Of a DNA stretch of 64,000 nucleotides, positions 35,052-46,402 are shown in pieces. Under the pieces are notes generated by a model that saw nothing but the letters and a program-made list of their open reading frames with translations, had not been told where the DNA came from and did not search any database. The translations under genes and the position numbers were made by a program. Within the stretch, counting starts at the first letter, position 1; every line of letters begins with the position of its first letter. Source of the DNA: Boletus sp. NGJ (Eukaryota > Basidiomycota > Agaricomycetes > Boletales > Boletaceae); assembly GCA_019096195.1 (NCBI GenBank), contig JAGTXK010000076.1:186001-250000 (forward strand). The letters are read 5' to 3'.

Positions 35052-35657
35052 GTCATTCATCGTTTTTTTCATCAGTATGAAGATCCTGTGATCGTTCGCC
35101 GGTTTCCCAGGCAGCGCTCCGTCTCGAATTTTGGGCTGATGACAAGTTAACGACCTGGTGATTACTAGAGGGACTTTGAGTACTGAGCATTGGAGACGCA
35201 TATCTGGAGCTGTTTTATAGACGGCAACAGGGTTCCGTGACAAAGGTTCCGAGTTTCAGCTATTGTTTTTACATGTTAGTAAATACCTTATAACCCGGGC
35301 TCATCAAAAGCACGACTTCGGTAGATCTGTCATGTCTGAATGGCACGAAACGGACGTAAAATTTCAGCCCTCACTGGCATTCCATCGCTGTGACGCGGCG
35401 CACTCGCACCCTGCACCAGAACCCTTGTAAAATGGAACTCCTCCGCACCTGAACGTTCGAACGCTCATAGGCTTATCGCCCTCCCCTCAGAACTCGCCAG
35501 TCCTCGTGTTTCTGCCTCACCCGCAAAGCACCCACTACAGTAGCAGATACTCGCAATCCCTGTCAGTTGATGAAGCTGGTCAGTACCCACGCCTTTAGCT
35601 TGTCCTCCGATTCTGTACTCATTCCGCATGACAAGTAGTCCTTGAAGAATGGGAACC
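35052..35657. other. Intergenic between F-box gene and F-box pseudogene
   Basis: No convincing coding signal on either strand and no repeat recognised. Short open frames only. Confidence 0.4.
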
Positions 35658-37357
35658 ATGCAGACCCAGAAGACTGAGAAAGACCTTCATGTACTCCTCC
35701 TAAACAATCCTTTCATTCCTCCGAGAGGTGACGTCTGCTTCATCAATAACCTTCCTCCCGAGCTCCTTTCTGCGCATATTCGAGGTCGGTACCGCGGATA
35801 ACGATATTGACTCGGAGGACGAAGGCAACATGGCTGCTTACTCGGATTACGTCCGCTACTACCGTCTCGACGCAAAGGATGCCGATGACAGCGATATCCC
35901 TCATGGTGTCAAAATGACCGAAGAAACGTGCAGATGACGATAGAGAAGGAGAGGAGGAAGAGGCTGATAACGAGGGATCTGATGCCACCGGATCCTCTGT
36001 CTCATGGCCCCCGTTCCAGGCCGTCGTTTCCCATGTCTGCCACCACTGACGCATTATAGCATTCTCGACCCCATCTCTCTGGACGACTATTGTAGTCAGT
36101 CCAGAGGCCCGTCCACCGTACCACTACGTATCGATGCGGTTGGAGCGGAGTAAAGACCTGCCCATAGATATCTACATCGAGTGTGAACGTCAGGAACCCA
36201 CTAAACCTGACGCAACAGATGGCGGCATTCCCTTTCGACGTCGATCGCAAAATTCTTATATTCTCTACTCATTCCCCACATCCATCGCTGGCGCACCATC
36301 GAAGTCTCGGTCTCGGAGTACCGCCACATGCATGCATTTCTCAGCGCGGTCTCTGATCCCTCCATTTCCGCCGCTCCTCAGCTCGCGACGCTCGCTTGAA
36401 TTATATCACCGCGAAGAGATGGAAGAATTCGACAACTTCGGGTATCCCAGCATGTCAAAGCATTTCATCCTTTTTGGTGGTTCGGCGCCTTGCCTTACCA
36501 GCGTCGTCCTTTGGGGAGTGCATGTTGATTGGAATCAGCCATGGATCACTTCCGCGTCCAAACTTACATATCTCGAGCTCGCATTTCACGCAGAAGATGT
36601 TCGTCCCTCTTGGGCTCAATTTGCCACCAACTTGCGTGGTGCTTCAGCCCTCGAGAGACTCAGTCTACGTCTGTCAGGACCCTCTGGAGATCCCCCGGTG
36701 TGGTTTATCGAGCCGACCCCTGGAGGTCCCATAGATCTCAATGCTCCTGTCCAACTTCCCAAGGTGACAGACTTCATCTTCGTGCAACATTCACCTACAC
36801 GTTCCATCGGGCTCCTTCGCAAATTCTGTCTGCTCGCACTCCAAAATCTGGTTCTAGAATTGGACGATGGCGATTACACCGAGTTCGTTCGTGAACTTGC
36901 AGGGCCAGCTACTTCATTATCTCTGCCTTTTACTCAAGAACAGCCGCGCAGCTTGCTGACGAGCCTTGAAAGGCTTCAAATATCCGAGCTCACAATTACT
37001 CAATTTCCTTTCCTTACGCAATCTGTCTTGTTGCTCTATGACGAGCTCCGGAACCTTACGTCGCTCAACATTTCGTTGACGAACCTTTCTCCGCTGTTCC
37101 TTCACATTCTTACCACACCCTCCGAACGTAGTGGTATCTTGTTGCCTCGGCTTGTGACACTGTACGTCTCTGGGACATCCGGGAAAGTTCTCCGTACGGT
37201 AGTTTAAAAAAGAAGGGACGCAGGAGTACCCCTCAATTCGTTGTACGTAACGGTGGAGGAATATGCTGACTTGGAGAAATAGGTTAGGAAGTGGTTAAAG
37301 GAGAATTTGGAGACGTTTGATTGCTTCGACGAGGAGGATTACGAGGACTCCCTGTGA
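35658..37357 (+). pseudogene. F-box/LRR-like gene, broken in several places
   Basis: The start gives VCFINNLPPELL, an F-box opening, but the continuation LRIFEVGTADNDIDSEDEG is in another frame. Later F-box residues (FQAVVSHVCHH then RIIAFSTPSLWTTIVVS) are split by a TGA where the family has Trp (HVCxxWR). Around 36250-36410 the expected RTIEVSVSEYRHMHAFLSAV block and the following YHREEMEEFDNFGYPS block lie in different frames. From about 36410 to 37200 one long frame carries the leucine-rich region, followed by a probable intron and a last exon VRKWLKENLETFDCFDEEDY with TGA 37355-37357. I infer about three frame changes and one stop, so it is either a recent pseudogene or an assembly with several indel errors. 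Confidence 0.7.
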
Positions 37358-38415
37358 GAATGGATCGTACGAGATATGTTTTGTGAGCAGATAGACCATA
37401 TGAAATGAACAGATGGAGGAATATTCGTCGCCCTGAATCTTTCTTCCAGCGTCGCGCTCACTCGCAGGTCGTATATCGACGTTCCCTGCTGTACTCTGTT
37501 GTCAATTGTTGATCAACTGCATCCGTCTGCTTTCAAGTTCGTCACACAGCGTGCTATTTGGGATCCCGGAATAGATTTTAACGGTCATAGCAGAAGTATA
37601 AAATATCAGCGAGTTCCCAATGCCTGAACCAAAAGCATAAAAATAATGCTGCGGTCGCGTGGCTTTGGTTGTGTGCATGTGGCCATGTATGCTAAATAAC
37701 TACTGTAGATCAGCGCATGCACTAATTCCATCAGGCTCATATCAATACCCGGTTTTCACTGGGCATACGGTTTTCTTGGCTGCGGTGCCAATATTGTCGA
37801 CGCGTGACCGGATCTTACCATCGTCGCCCAGACCCACATACCTGTCCAAGTCCAATATGAAGGCCTTATCGCTAAGCGCTAAGCGCCAAAGAACGAGCCG
37901 AGATTATCTCCGATCTCCCTCACCCATCCGGCCTGAACAGTTCTCGATCAGTCATGTAAAAGCTACCCTACTACAAGGAACTCGGAACTTGGGCACCCCA
38001 GTTCCGAGTCGTGTTGTTACTAATAGACTGGATCTGGATTTGGTCATGGCACCGCTACTAGTAAATAAGCGGGGGCAAGCAGGGGCGTAGAGGGATGATG
38101 GTGACAGTGTGAGATGATGGCAGTAAGGTGGAGGGACCTTTTTACGTAGGGAACGACGACAGTTAAGTGCTATAAGTAGATGGGGGACGACTGAATGAAG
38201 CATTACGCGCGCAAAAACATATCTGATGATGCGAGAGATGCAAAAACGAATCAGAGACAAATAAAAAGGAAGGGGAGGGGGCAATACAAACAACGCCGCT
38301 ACTCATGGATCCTAAAAGACACAGACAACTCAAACCAGTCAGGATGATACAAAGGATAGTGGGAGAGAAGGCGAAATTCTACTCATCCAAGGCATGCATG
38401 GAGAAAACACAGACG
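37358..38415. other. Gene-free stretch between two convergent loci
   Basis: About 1.06 kb. A 144-codon plus-strand frame (37659-38090) and a 113-codon minus-strand frame (38293-37952) lack domain signals and overlap each other. Short inverted words occur (GCTAAGCGCTAAGCGCC near 37873-37890). No gene is supported. Confidence 0.4.
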
Positions 38416-40521
38416 CTATGGCACCACACCCACCGCGATGCCTGTCAGGACACCTGTAATAACAGCCCCCGAGAACCCCGCTCGGACGACGACCTCCCAT
38501 TGTGCACGTTTCACCGCCGCCGACTGTATCTGCGTGAGCGGCGTCGCAAACGCAGGCACACCCGCCGTAAACGAAGGTATAAAGAGGGTAAGCCAGAACC
38601 GTTTTGGTGGAGGGCTCGTGGCCGATTCCTCGTCCGGGGGCGAGGGCTTGAACGCCGGTGACGTGCGTTGGTTACATTTATATTGGGCACGTCCGAGGAA
38701 GGGGCCGACGTCCGTAAGCGTGGGGGACAACAATGGCGCGGGCGCAGACGGGTGCAGACCCGATGGATCCACAACAACCGAGGGTGACTGCGCTATGTTC
38801 AAATTCGTGCCTCCTGCGGGCAATGGCGCACTATCACCCCCACCGGTGCTGTGGTGACGCTGAGTGACCATGTTCGCCGGGCAACAAATCAAAGTCAAAG
38901 CAACGCGCACTCCTTTGACTGCGCAGCGACCTCGAGGTATCGCTCAGACTACTAGCGCTGTTGCTGCTGTAGTCGTTTGGGATGAAACCAGCTGTCGGGC
39001 CGTACTCGGATGGGCCTTTCGTACTACTCCGGGGGCTCCGCATACTCTGGCTCGGATCCACCATGACAGGGCTACCGGCGGCAGACCCCGAGATGGACAC
39101 TCTTGTGGACCAAACCTCTGGTCGCAGATGCGCAGGCTCCAAATATGCGATAGAAGTCGGCGGTAGGCGGTATTCAGGTCGGTGTAGACACGACGCCGTC
39201 GCAGGACCCTCTGGCGCAGGAACGTCGTCGAAAAACGCAGGCGAGACATCGATCTCGTTGCATCCTATCGACGAACACACCTCTGATTCGCAGGATTCGC
39301 ACGACGTTGTGGCCAGACTCGCGTCGGAGAATTGCGCACGTGGGCGTGCAGGTGGAAGGAAAGAGGTTGGGGAATCAAGGGACGACGCCGCTCCAATGGT
39401 TTTCTCCTGCATGGGAGCGCTATGAGGTGGTATAAAGAGGGTTTGACCACTGGCGTGTGTTGACCTGGAAGGCGTGGGAGGGGGGATGGGTATCGGCATT
39501 GGCCGCGATATCGTCGGTCGAGCGAGTTCATACTTGCGAAGCTGCCGAAGGTCGCCAAAAATATACACCATCAAGCAAATCTGACGATGATGCTCAGTCC
39601 CTCATCACACCGTTACCAGTATCGTACGTTTGACTTACACCTTGCAGACTGGCAATCAAAATTGTCAAACCTAACCAGAGGCCTGGGAAGGCAACCAAAC
39701 GAATCAAACGTTTGTGCGGACCATGATTCCAGCGTCCGATCGTCAACACGAGGGGAAGCACGCCGGCAACAAGTGTGAAGAGACAACCAGCAATGATTCC
39801 ACATATTGCTCTCTGCGACCCCACGTTGGTGTATGCAGCACGCACAAAACGATGGAGCGACTCGTTGAGCATATTCCGCGCCTCGATCGCTACTTCGGTG
39901 AACACGGCAGGATCAGGATGAACACTCTGCGAGTGCCACAGTAAGGACCGGCTGTGATCTTGTGGATGTGTATGCAAAACATGGGCAGGTGGCGTAGTAT
40001 GAAACGGCGCGAGGATGTCAGAGGGAATATTGAGCTCATACTCGCCGTTGGGCGTAAAAAACGTTTGCTTTGCGCGAAGATAATACATGGCGAGGGCAGG
40101 GTCGGGCGTGGGCGGTACGGGAAACTTTTGGCGCTGCGTTTGGGACGGCATCTTGTTCTTTTTGCTGAAGAGGGACGTCTTCTCGCGTTGAGCCCACGCG
40201 TGGTAACGAGCAGTATAATCCTTGAGCCAGAGAATGAAGTAAAGGTTCTCGGGGGCATGCTCAACGTAAAGGAGATACTCTTCCAAGTCCTTGAGGCCGA
40301 TCGGAGGGAGGTGCCGACGTGCGAGCACGTCTTCGAGGCGGACGTTGAGGACGGGGGTGAAGCTGCACGAGCGGACCTTGCCTACGGCAGGTGGCGGATT
40401 ACAGAGTCGATACTGTGGAGGAGAACTGGTCGGATGAAGGGTATGGCAGCAAGCAAAGGAGACTTACCGGTAGAGAGAGGAGGCCTCTTGGAGCGAGTCT
40501 TGACGGCGGAGGCTGAGCCAT
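38416..40521 (-). CDS. Rax1-like RGS-domain membrane protein
   Basis: Rax1 is a fungal plasma-membrane protein with an RGS-type domain, linked in yeast to bud-site selection. Exon 1 (40521 to about 40468) gives MAQPPPSRLAPRGLLSLP, joined to YRLCNPPPAVGKVRS. The RGS-like domain follows: LEDVLARRHLPPIGLKDLEE, YLLYVEHAPENLYFILWLKD, later FTEVAIEARNMLNESLHRFV. Two membrane helices come next (ICGIIAGCLFTLVAGVLPLV and LVAFPGLWLGLTILIASL), then a third after an intron (VYIFGDLR region). A long Ser/Pro-rich loop precedes a C-terminal block, SAAVKRAQWEVVVRAGFSGA then VITGVLTGIAVGVVP, which fits the conserved last helices of Rax1. TAG is at 38418-38416. The frame changes near 38880 within the Ser-rich loop. 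I could not decide whether a short intron or an indel lies there. Confidence 0.77.
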
Positions 40522-40846
40522 CGAGAGGAGGCGAAAGTGAGGAAACCAGGGCGATATCTATTATAGGCGAGCATGAACCAGATAAACTCACCGTAATTCG
40601 GGTCCAGGCAAGGACATGCGTCTGCCGTAAGGTTCGGAAATTGTCCGTGTTTGGAGTGTTCCTGCGATCGCAACTCGGACACGTCACGATGCACCACCTG
40701 ACGCGTAAAATAAAAAATAATCGAATTCCGGATCCATGCCGTCATGCCGCACAGCCGAACACACAGCGCTCGGAAAAGTCAAAACCGACTCCACATGAAA
40801 TGAGCTTCAATTTCTTAGCGCACGTACACGTACAAGGAGCCATCAA

Positions 40847-43800
40847 CTACCGGAATCTCTGCCGCTCGATGACCGACTTCTGTCTTGAGTCCCGCGAGAC
40901 ACGCCTGCAAACAGTAAAATAAAATGAAATACTTCTCGTATCAGCAGGGCATCGTCTTACCAATAATACTCCATCACGTCGCTCTGGCCCAGCTTCCGCA
41001 GGAAAGTCTCGTCGTGCGTGATGATAATGAGCTGGAAATTTGACCGGTTCTTGCGCTCGTTGATGATGCTGTGGTATCAACGCCGCTTAGCCACAGACCC
41101 AATGTCGAACACCGCACTTACTCGACCAGACTCTCCGCCAACGCATCGATGTTCTCAGTGTCCAACGCGTTCGTTGGCTCATCCAGCGCCAGTATGCCGC
41201 AATTTTGCCCGAACGAGTCGGAGAGCGCTAGCCGAATGACAATCGAAGCAAGCATCTTTTGTCCAGCGGAACACCGTCCCCGCATATCCATCTCAACCTG
41301 GTCCTTCGTCATAACAACCTAGCATGAGGCTCAGCAACTGACTCAATGCACGTCTTCTCTGAGAGAAGCCCACCCGATAGTTATACGACCGTTTCGAAGC
41401 TCCACCTTCCACATCGGACCGTATCTTAATCCCATCAATGTCTAGCCAATCTTATGAGCGACCTAATCGGAAATTCGTTCGTCTTGGCACACCTGTTCCC
41501 TGATAGGTCTTGTTCCACAGATGTCGCATCGTATCGTTCACCTCCTCCATCTTCAAACTGTGATACTTCATGATCGCGCTAGCACATGTCAGCGCCCGGC
41601 CTCGTTCAAGGCAGTCCGACTCACTTGTCCAACGCCTTTGCATACTTTTCCAAATCATTGTTTGCCATGTCCGACATCTATTTCATATTCTTGCTTAGCG
41701 CCGCAGCCATCACAATCACCATCGAACCTTACCTTCACTTTGACCAGTTGATCAGTATAACGTTTGTTGATGTCCTTGTATTCCCGCAGGTCCTTCTCTA
41801 CCTGTTTCAAGGTCTCGCTATGGGAACTTATTTCCCCACCGATATGAGCGTACTATAAAGGTTTCAACAATCAGATGAACCATATGAACGCCACCGGCGC
41901 GTCATGAAAAGAGAATACCAAACTCACCTTGCTCTGCATCTCCGTCTCGCGCTGCTTCTCAGCCTGATAACGGTCCTCAAAATTTCGTTTCGCCTTCGCG
42001 GCCGCCTCCATGTCGTACGAGTCGATGTCCGCCTGGGTAGCCTCAATGTCCTTCACAAGCCTCCTCATCCGAATGTTGTCGCGCAGCCTCGACATCAAAC
42101 TCCCACTCTCGTTAATCTCCCGGTCGATCCCGGCGACCGTCTCACGCACGCTCTCGATCTTGATTCCGAGTTCCGTAATCTCGCCTTCATAACGCTCAAT
42201 CTTCCCAGCGCACTCCACCAGCATCTGGGCGCGTTTTTCCCGGACGTAGCTGTTCACCGCGGAAATGAGCCCCTGAGCAGATAAAGAGGTCAGGAACAAA
42301 AAATTCCCTCACCGATCGATAACCTTGTTGATATTATCGAGCTTATCAACGCTCATGTTCATCTCCTGCGAGGACCTTTGGGCATCGGCCAACCTCGCAT
42401 TCAACTCGGCCTGGACCTGTTGGTGCTCCTGTTCCAGTCGTTCAATAGGAGCTTGCGCCTCGGCAAGCTTCCCGTCCAGTTCCTATGAAGTCACAGAACT
42501 CAGCATGTGACAAACATCATTGACAGGGAAGATGAAACCTTTGATCTTGTGGCGAGCGCACTAATCTCATTTGTCATAACAACGATTCGTGCTTCCATGA
42601 TGTCCTTGTCCCGAATCTGATTCGACAATGTGTTCTCTTTCTTCTCCATAGTATGAAGGTCGCCTTCATACGTTCGGAGTGACGAGTTCTGTCGATCGCG
42701 TTCGGTCATGATCGCCTGTCGCTCTCGCTCGTTCGTCCGACTATCAGGGAAGACATCAATGATCATGAGCAACTTCCGGCAGAGGATCTGCGCTTACATC
42801 TCATTCGAGAGCGCGTCCAACTCGGTCTGAACATCGTCTGCCGTTCTGGAGCTGCCAGTCGAACTGAGCTCCTCTTCTAAATTTGCAATCTCGGCCTTAA
42901 GACGTCCATTTTCAGACTGGTTCTTCGTGATGGCCGTCGCGTGCTGTTTCAGCGTGGTAATATCTCGGATGTCCTTCTTGATACCGTTGACCTTTTGTGC
43001 AGCCTGACAAGCGAGAATTGCATCCGTTGAGTCCTGAAGCTTACCCAGCTCAATAGCTTCACGCACCTGTTCCGATTGCTCGCTCGCAAAGGGAATTTCT
43101 GCTTCGGCTGTCTTGATCTGCTTTTCTAGCGCCGGGATTTCACCGTTCTTCAACCGGTCCCTCGATGCCTGGTGCGGCAGGAAGGTTTCCAGTCGGGACA
43201 GCTCCTCCTGCCACTCCTGGAGTTGGTTGGATTCATGTTCTACGACTTCCGGGGAGTTCTTTCTGATTTGCTCCTTGAGCTGCACATGGTAAAAGACGTC
43301 AGCTCCGGGCCTCAATAAACCTCACAAACACCACAACTTACGTATTTCTCAAACACGGCAAGTTCCCTGTCATCCATATGTCGATTACAAGCTTGGCAAG
43401 TTTTCTTCGCATGGCCAACTTTAAGGAACGTCTGGTACACTTCCACCATGCCAGCTTTACCGCTCGATTCGCTATTTGGGAGCGCACATACACCGGTTAG
43501 TCAAAGAAAGACAGAAATATCCATGCGGGTACATGCCTGGTGAGGTCGGCAACGTTGTGTCGCGCTTCTTCTAGTGCATCATTCAAGGGAACGCCACCCG
43601 CAATGCCTTTCTTTAATACTTTCTCATAGTCTACGTGGCGAATACCATATAAACGAGAGGGACATGCCAAAAAGGAGGAAGACAGGGACGTACGTTTGAG
43701 TTCATCTTGCTTGGTTTTGAGTTGTGATTTCGCTTGCGAGAGCGTTGTCTCGGCTGTCTGTAGTGCCTTGTTGGCAGTAGCCAAATCACTCTCTGCTTCT

Positions 43801-46003
43801 GCAAGCTCTTCTTCTTTATCCCTGCACCCCACACATGTTCACCAAAGTCGGCACACGAAAAATGACATCGCAGCACAAACCTTGAAATGTGGTCGGTCTC
43901 GCGTTCCATATTCTCCGGGCGTGCATCCTTGCCGACCAGCTTCCTAAACTTGGGATTACACATCTCAAGCCTGCCAAAACATCCCTCAGCAACCCAATTC
44001 AAGTCGTGTAACGCCCCCTAGAAATTTACGCACGTGTTCTTGACTTCGAGCGTCCTGCTTCTCACTTCCGACCGCTTCAAATCCAGCCTTGCCCTTGCAT
44101 CCGCCTGCAGACTTAGTCCCCTGAGTTCCGCATTCATATTGTCCCGCTTGTCATCCAACGCTCTCGCCTTGGAAGCTCGTTCGCTCAAACGCTCCTCATA
44201 GTTTGCCTCCTTGATGTCCTTCTTCAACTTTTCGAGCCGCAGCTTCCTCTCTTCGATGTCCCCAGATAAGGTCCGTAGCTCCGAAACCAATCCTTGCATC
44301 GTTTCGACTGCCACCTCCGCCTTCGATATTGCCTCCTGTTTCTCCCTCTATGACATGACAGCGGAACCGGGGTCAGCGACCGCAAGCGGCGATGATGACC
44401 ATGGGACTGACAATCTGCTCCCGAGCATTACGCCGCTGCATCTTCAAACCTTCCAACTCCGTGTGAAGCTGCCTCGATTTGTGATTGAACTCGTCGTTCT
44501 TGGCGCGAATCTCACTCTGGAGCTTCTCGTACTCGGAACGTTGCTTGCGCTGCAGATCACCCAGTCGATAGATGAACTCGTTGACCTTTTCGCGCTCGAG
44601 GGGACTATGGCTGTATCCTTTGATATTATACTTGTTGCTGATCTCTCGAATGAGATCTTCGCGTTCGGTCATGCGACGATCATGTGCCTATAATATAATA
44701 CAGAATTGTTAGGGGAGACATCATTGTGGAACAGATGGATTCGTGCCTTGGCCTCCGCAGCCAACTCTCCGTGTTCGTTGACGAGTTCGACGTGCGTGCG
44801 GCGAGCTTTCATAAGCTCGTCTTCGAGATCTTGTCGTTCCGATTCTTGTCGTCTTCGATTCTGCTTCTGCTTGGCAATGTTCTCGTCAAAGTTTCGCAAA
44901 CGAGACTGTAGCTCCTCGTCGGAACCTATTCCATGTGGTATTCAATCGTCATTCCACTCGTAAACAAGCATTACAATATCCATACCGTCGATCTCCTGAA
45001 CGGTTTCCCGGGCTTCCGATAGTTCCTGTTGATAATGTTCCTTCTTCTGTTGCAAGTTCTCTACCTTGACATACAGCTCCCGGAACTTGGTTGCAGACTC
45101 GTAGAAGCGCGCATTGTTCTTGACAAGTTCTTCGTACTGTCCCTTGCATTCCTCATACTGAAGCTGTTTAGAAGTGACGGTATTGTTGAGTTCGACAACG
45201 CGCGCGCGGAGTTTGTCTGCGTAGGCTTTTTCCTTCGAAAGAGAGTCGAGACGTTCTTTGTCTGCCTTGAGATCCGCAACGCGATCTTTGCGTAACGCTT
45301 TGATAGAGTCGAGCGCCTTAGTGTACCTACAAGAGTGATTATGAGAGTGATCATGTTGAAAAGCGAATATACAGGTTGACCGAACGTACCTCGTCGCCTC
45401 GAAAATGTCGTCGAATTTCTTCTTCAAGGCAGAGGGTTCGGCGAGCGGCCACCATGAATCTTCCTGATGACAGAAAATGACGTTCTCGAGCACCGACTTG
45501 GAGACGCCGAGCAAATGCGGAATCTCAGCGTCCATCTCGGCGCACTTTGTCGAAATCACCCCTCTCTGAACATCGTCTTATCAGCCCGTGTATCCAATCA
45601 AGCCGAGAAAACCACACACTTTGCCACCCTTCTCGGCATTACTGTCCGCCAAGCCCAGGATGCTCTCCAGCGTCTTCATCGTCAACCCCGTCTTCTTCGC
45701 TGTCACCGACAGGTTCCTCACAACGAGCATCCGCTGTTCATTTGCAGCATGAAACCGCAACTTCACTTGCGCCTTGACCTCTTTCTCGTTCGCCATCTTC
45801 GGGTCGTGCACGAAAGCACCACCGCGCGTGTTGGGCGGCTGATCACCCGTGGTGGCATACTTGAGACACTCGATGATAGTCGTCTTACCACTCCCGTTGT
45901 GCCCTACAATGACAGTGACGGGCGAGAAGAACTCGATGACGGAGACTTGTTTGTCGTCAAAGGAACGAATGCCCCTGATGGCAAGCTTGTTGAGGCTGGA
46001 CAT
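40847..46003 (-). CDS. RAD50: Rad50, ATPase of the MRN/MRX DNA-repair complex
   Basis: Rad50 joins Mre11 and Nbs1/Xrs2 in sensing, tethering and processing DNA double-strand breaks. The start [17 protein letters not shown] at 46003 is followed by Walker [11 protein letters not shown] (about 45903-45875) and, in exon 2, [20 protein letters not shown], the Q-loop region. Long coiled coils follow (for example 45290-45000 and 44680-43640). The zinc hook CQAC lies at about 43399-43385 within [18 protein letters not shown], and the return coiled coil spans 43315-41870. The C-terminal ATPase half has [20 protein letters not shown] (signature, about 41290), [19 protein letters not shown] (Walker B and D-loop, about 41200) and [13 protein letters not shown] (H-loop, about 41040). 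It ends [17 protein letters not shown] with TAG 40849-40847. At least a dozen exons are separated by short introns. All nucleotide-binding motifs are intact. Its promoter faces the transposon island. Confidence 0.96.
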
Positions 46004-46402
46004 GGCTCAAGAACTCCAATGAAGATGATGTCGGTCGTGCACGCTCTTTTGTAGTACGAGGGACAGGTATCAGAATCGTGGAAAGAGATAGCAGTCAAGT
46101 GAACCAGTGTTAGTGAGGACGAGCAAAAGGATGTTGTGGACATTCGCGCCGTGTGTGGTGTCACGCGTTTCGTCACGTTCCTTCTGTCAGGGGCTATTGT
46201 TCTGCACAGCTTCCCCTTGGATTTATTACTGTACCCTCTAGTGTTGTGCTTTGTGCTCCTTAGACTCCCACTTGTTCATTTGTGTGTGCAACTATACCTC
46301 CTTGAAGTAACCATCACAAGGTCTGCTAGTGTCACCACATCCTCAGAAAAACATATTGCCAGGACAGACTCAAGGAAGCCAGAGCATGAACTTTGTGCTC
46401 TA
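46004..46402. other. Rad50 upstream region and boundary of the CpG-poor island
   Basis: The first 160-180 bp upstream of Rad50 still contain CpG (for example ACGCGTTTCGTCACG near 46160-46175). Beyond about 46180 CpG almost vanishes and AT content rises, and the first Tc1-like element starts at 46403. The Rad50 promoter must lie within this short interval. Confidence 0.6.

Noticed and set aside
39954-40922. 322-codon plus-strand open frame
   Set aside because: It is antisense to the RGS domain exons of the Rax1-like gene, has no recognisable domain and crosses into the Rad50 3' end. It is a shadow frame.
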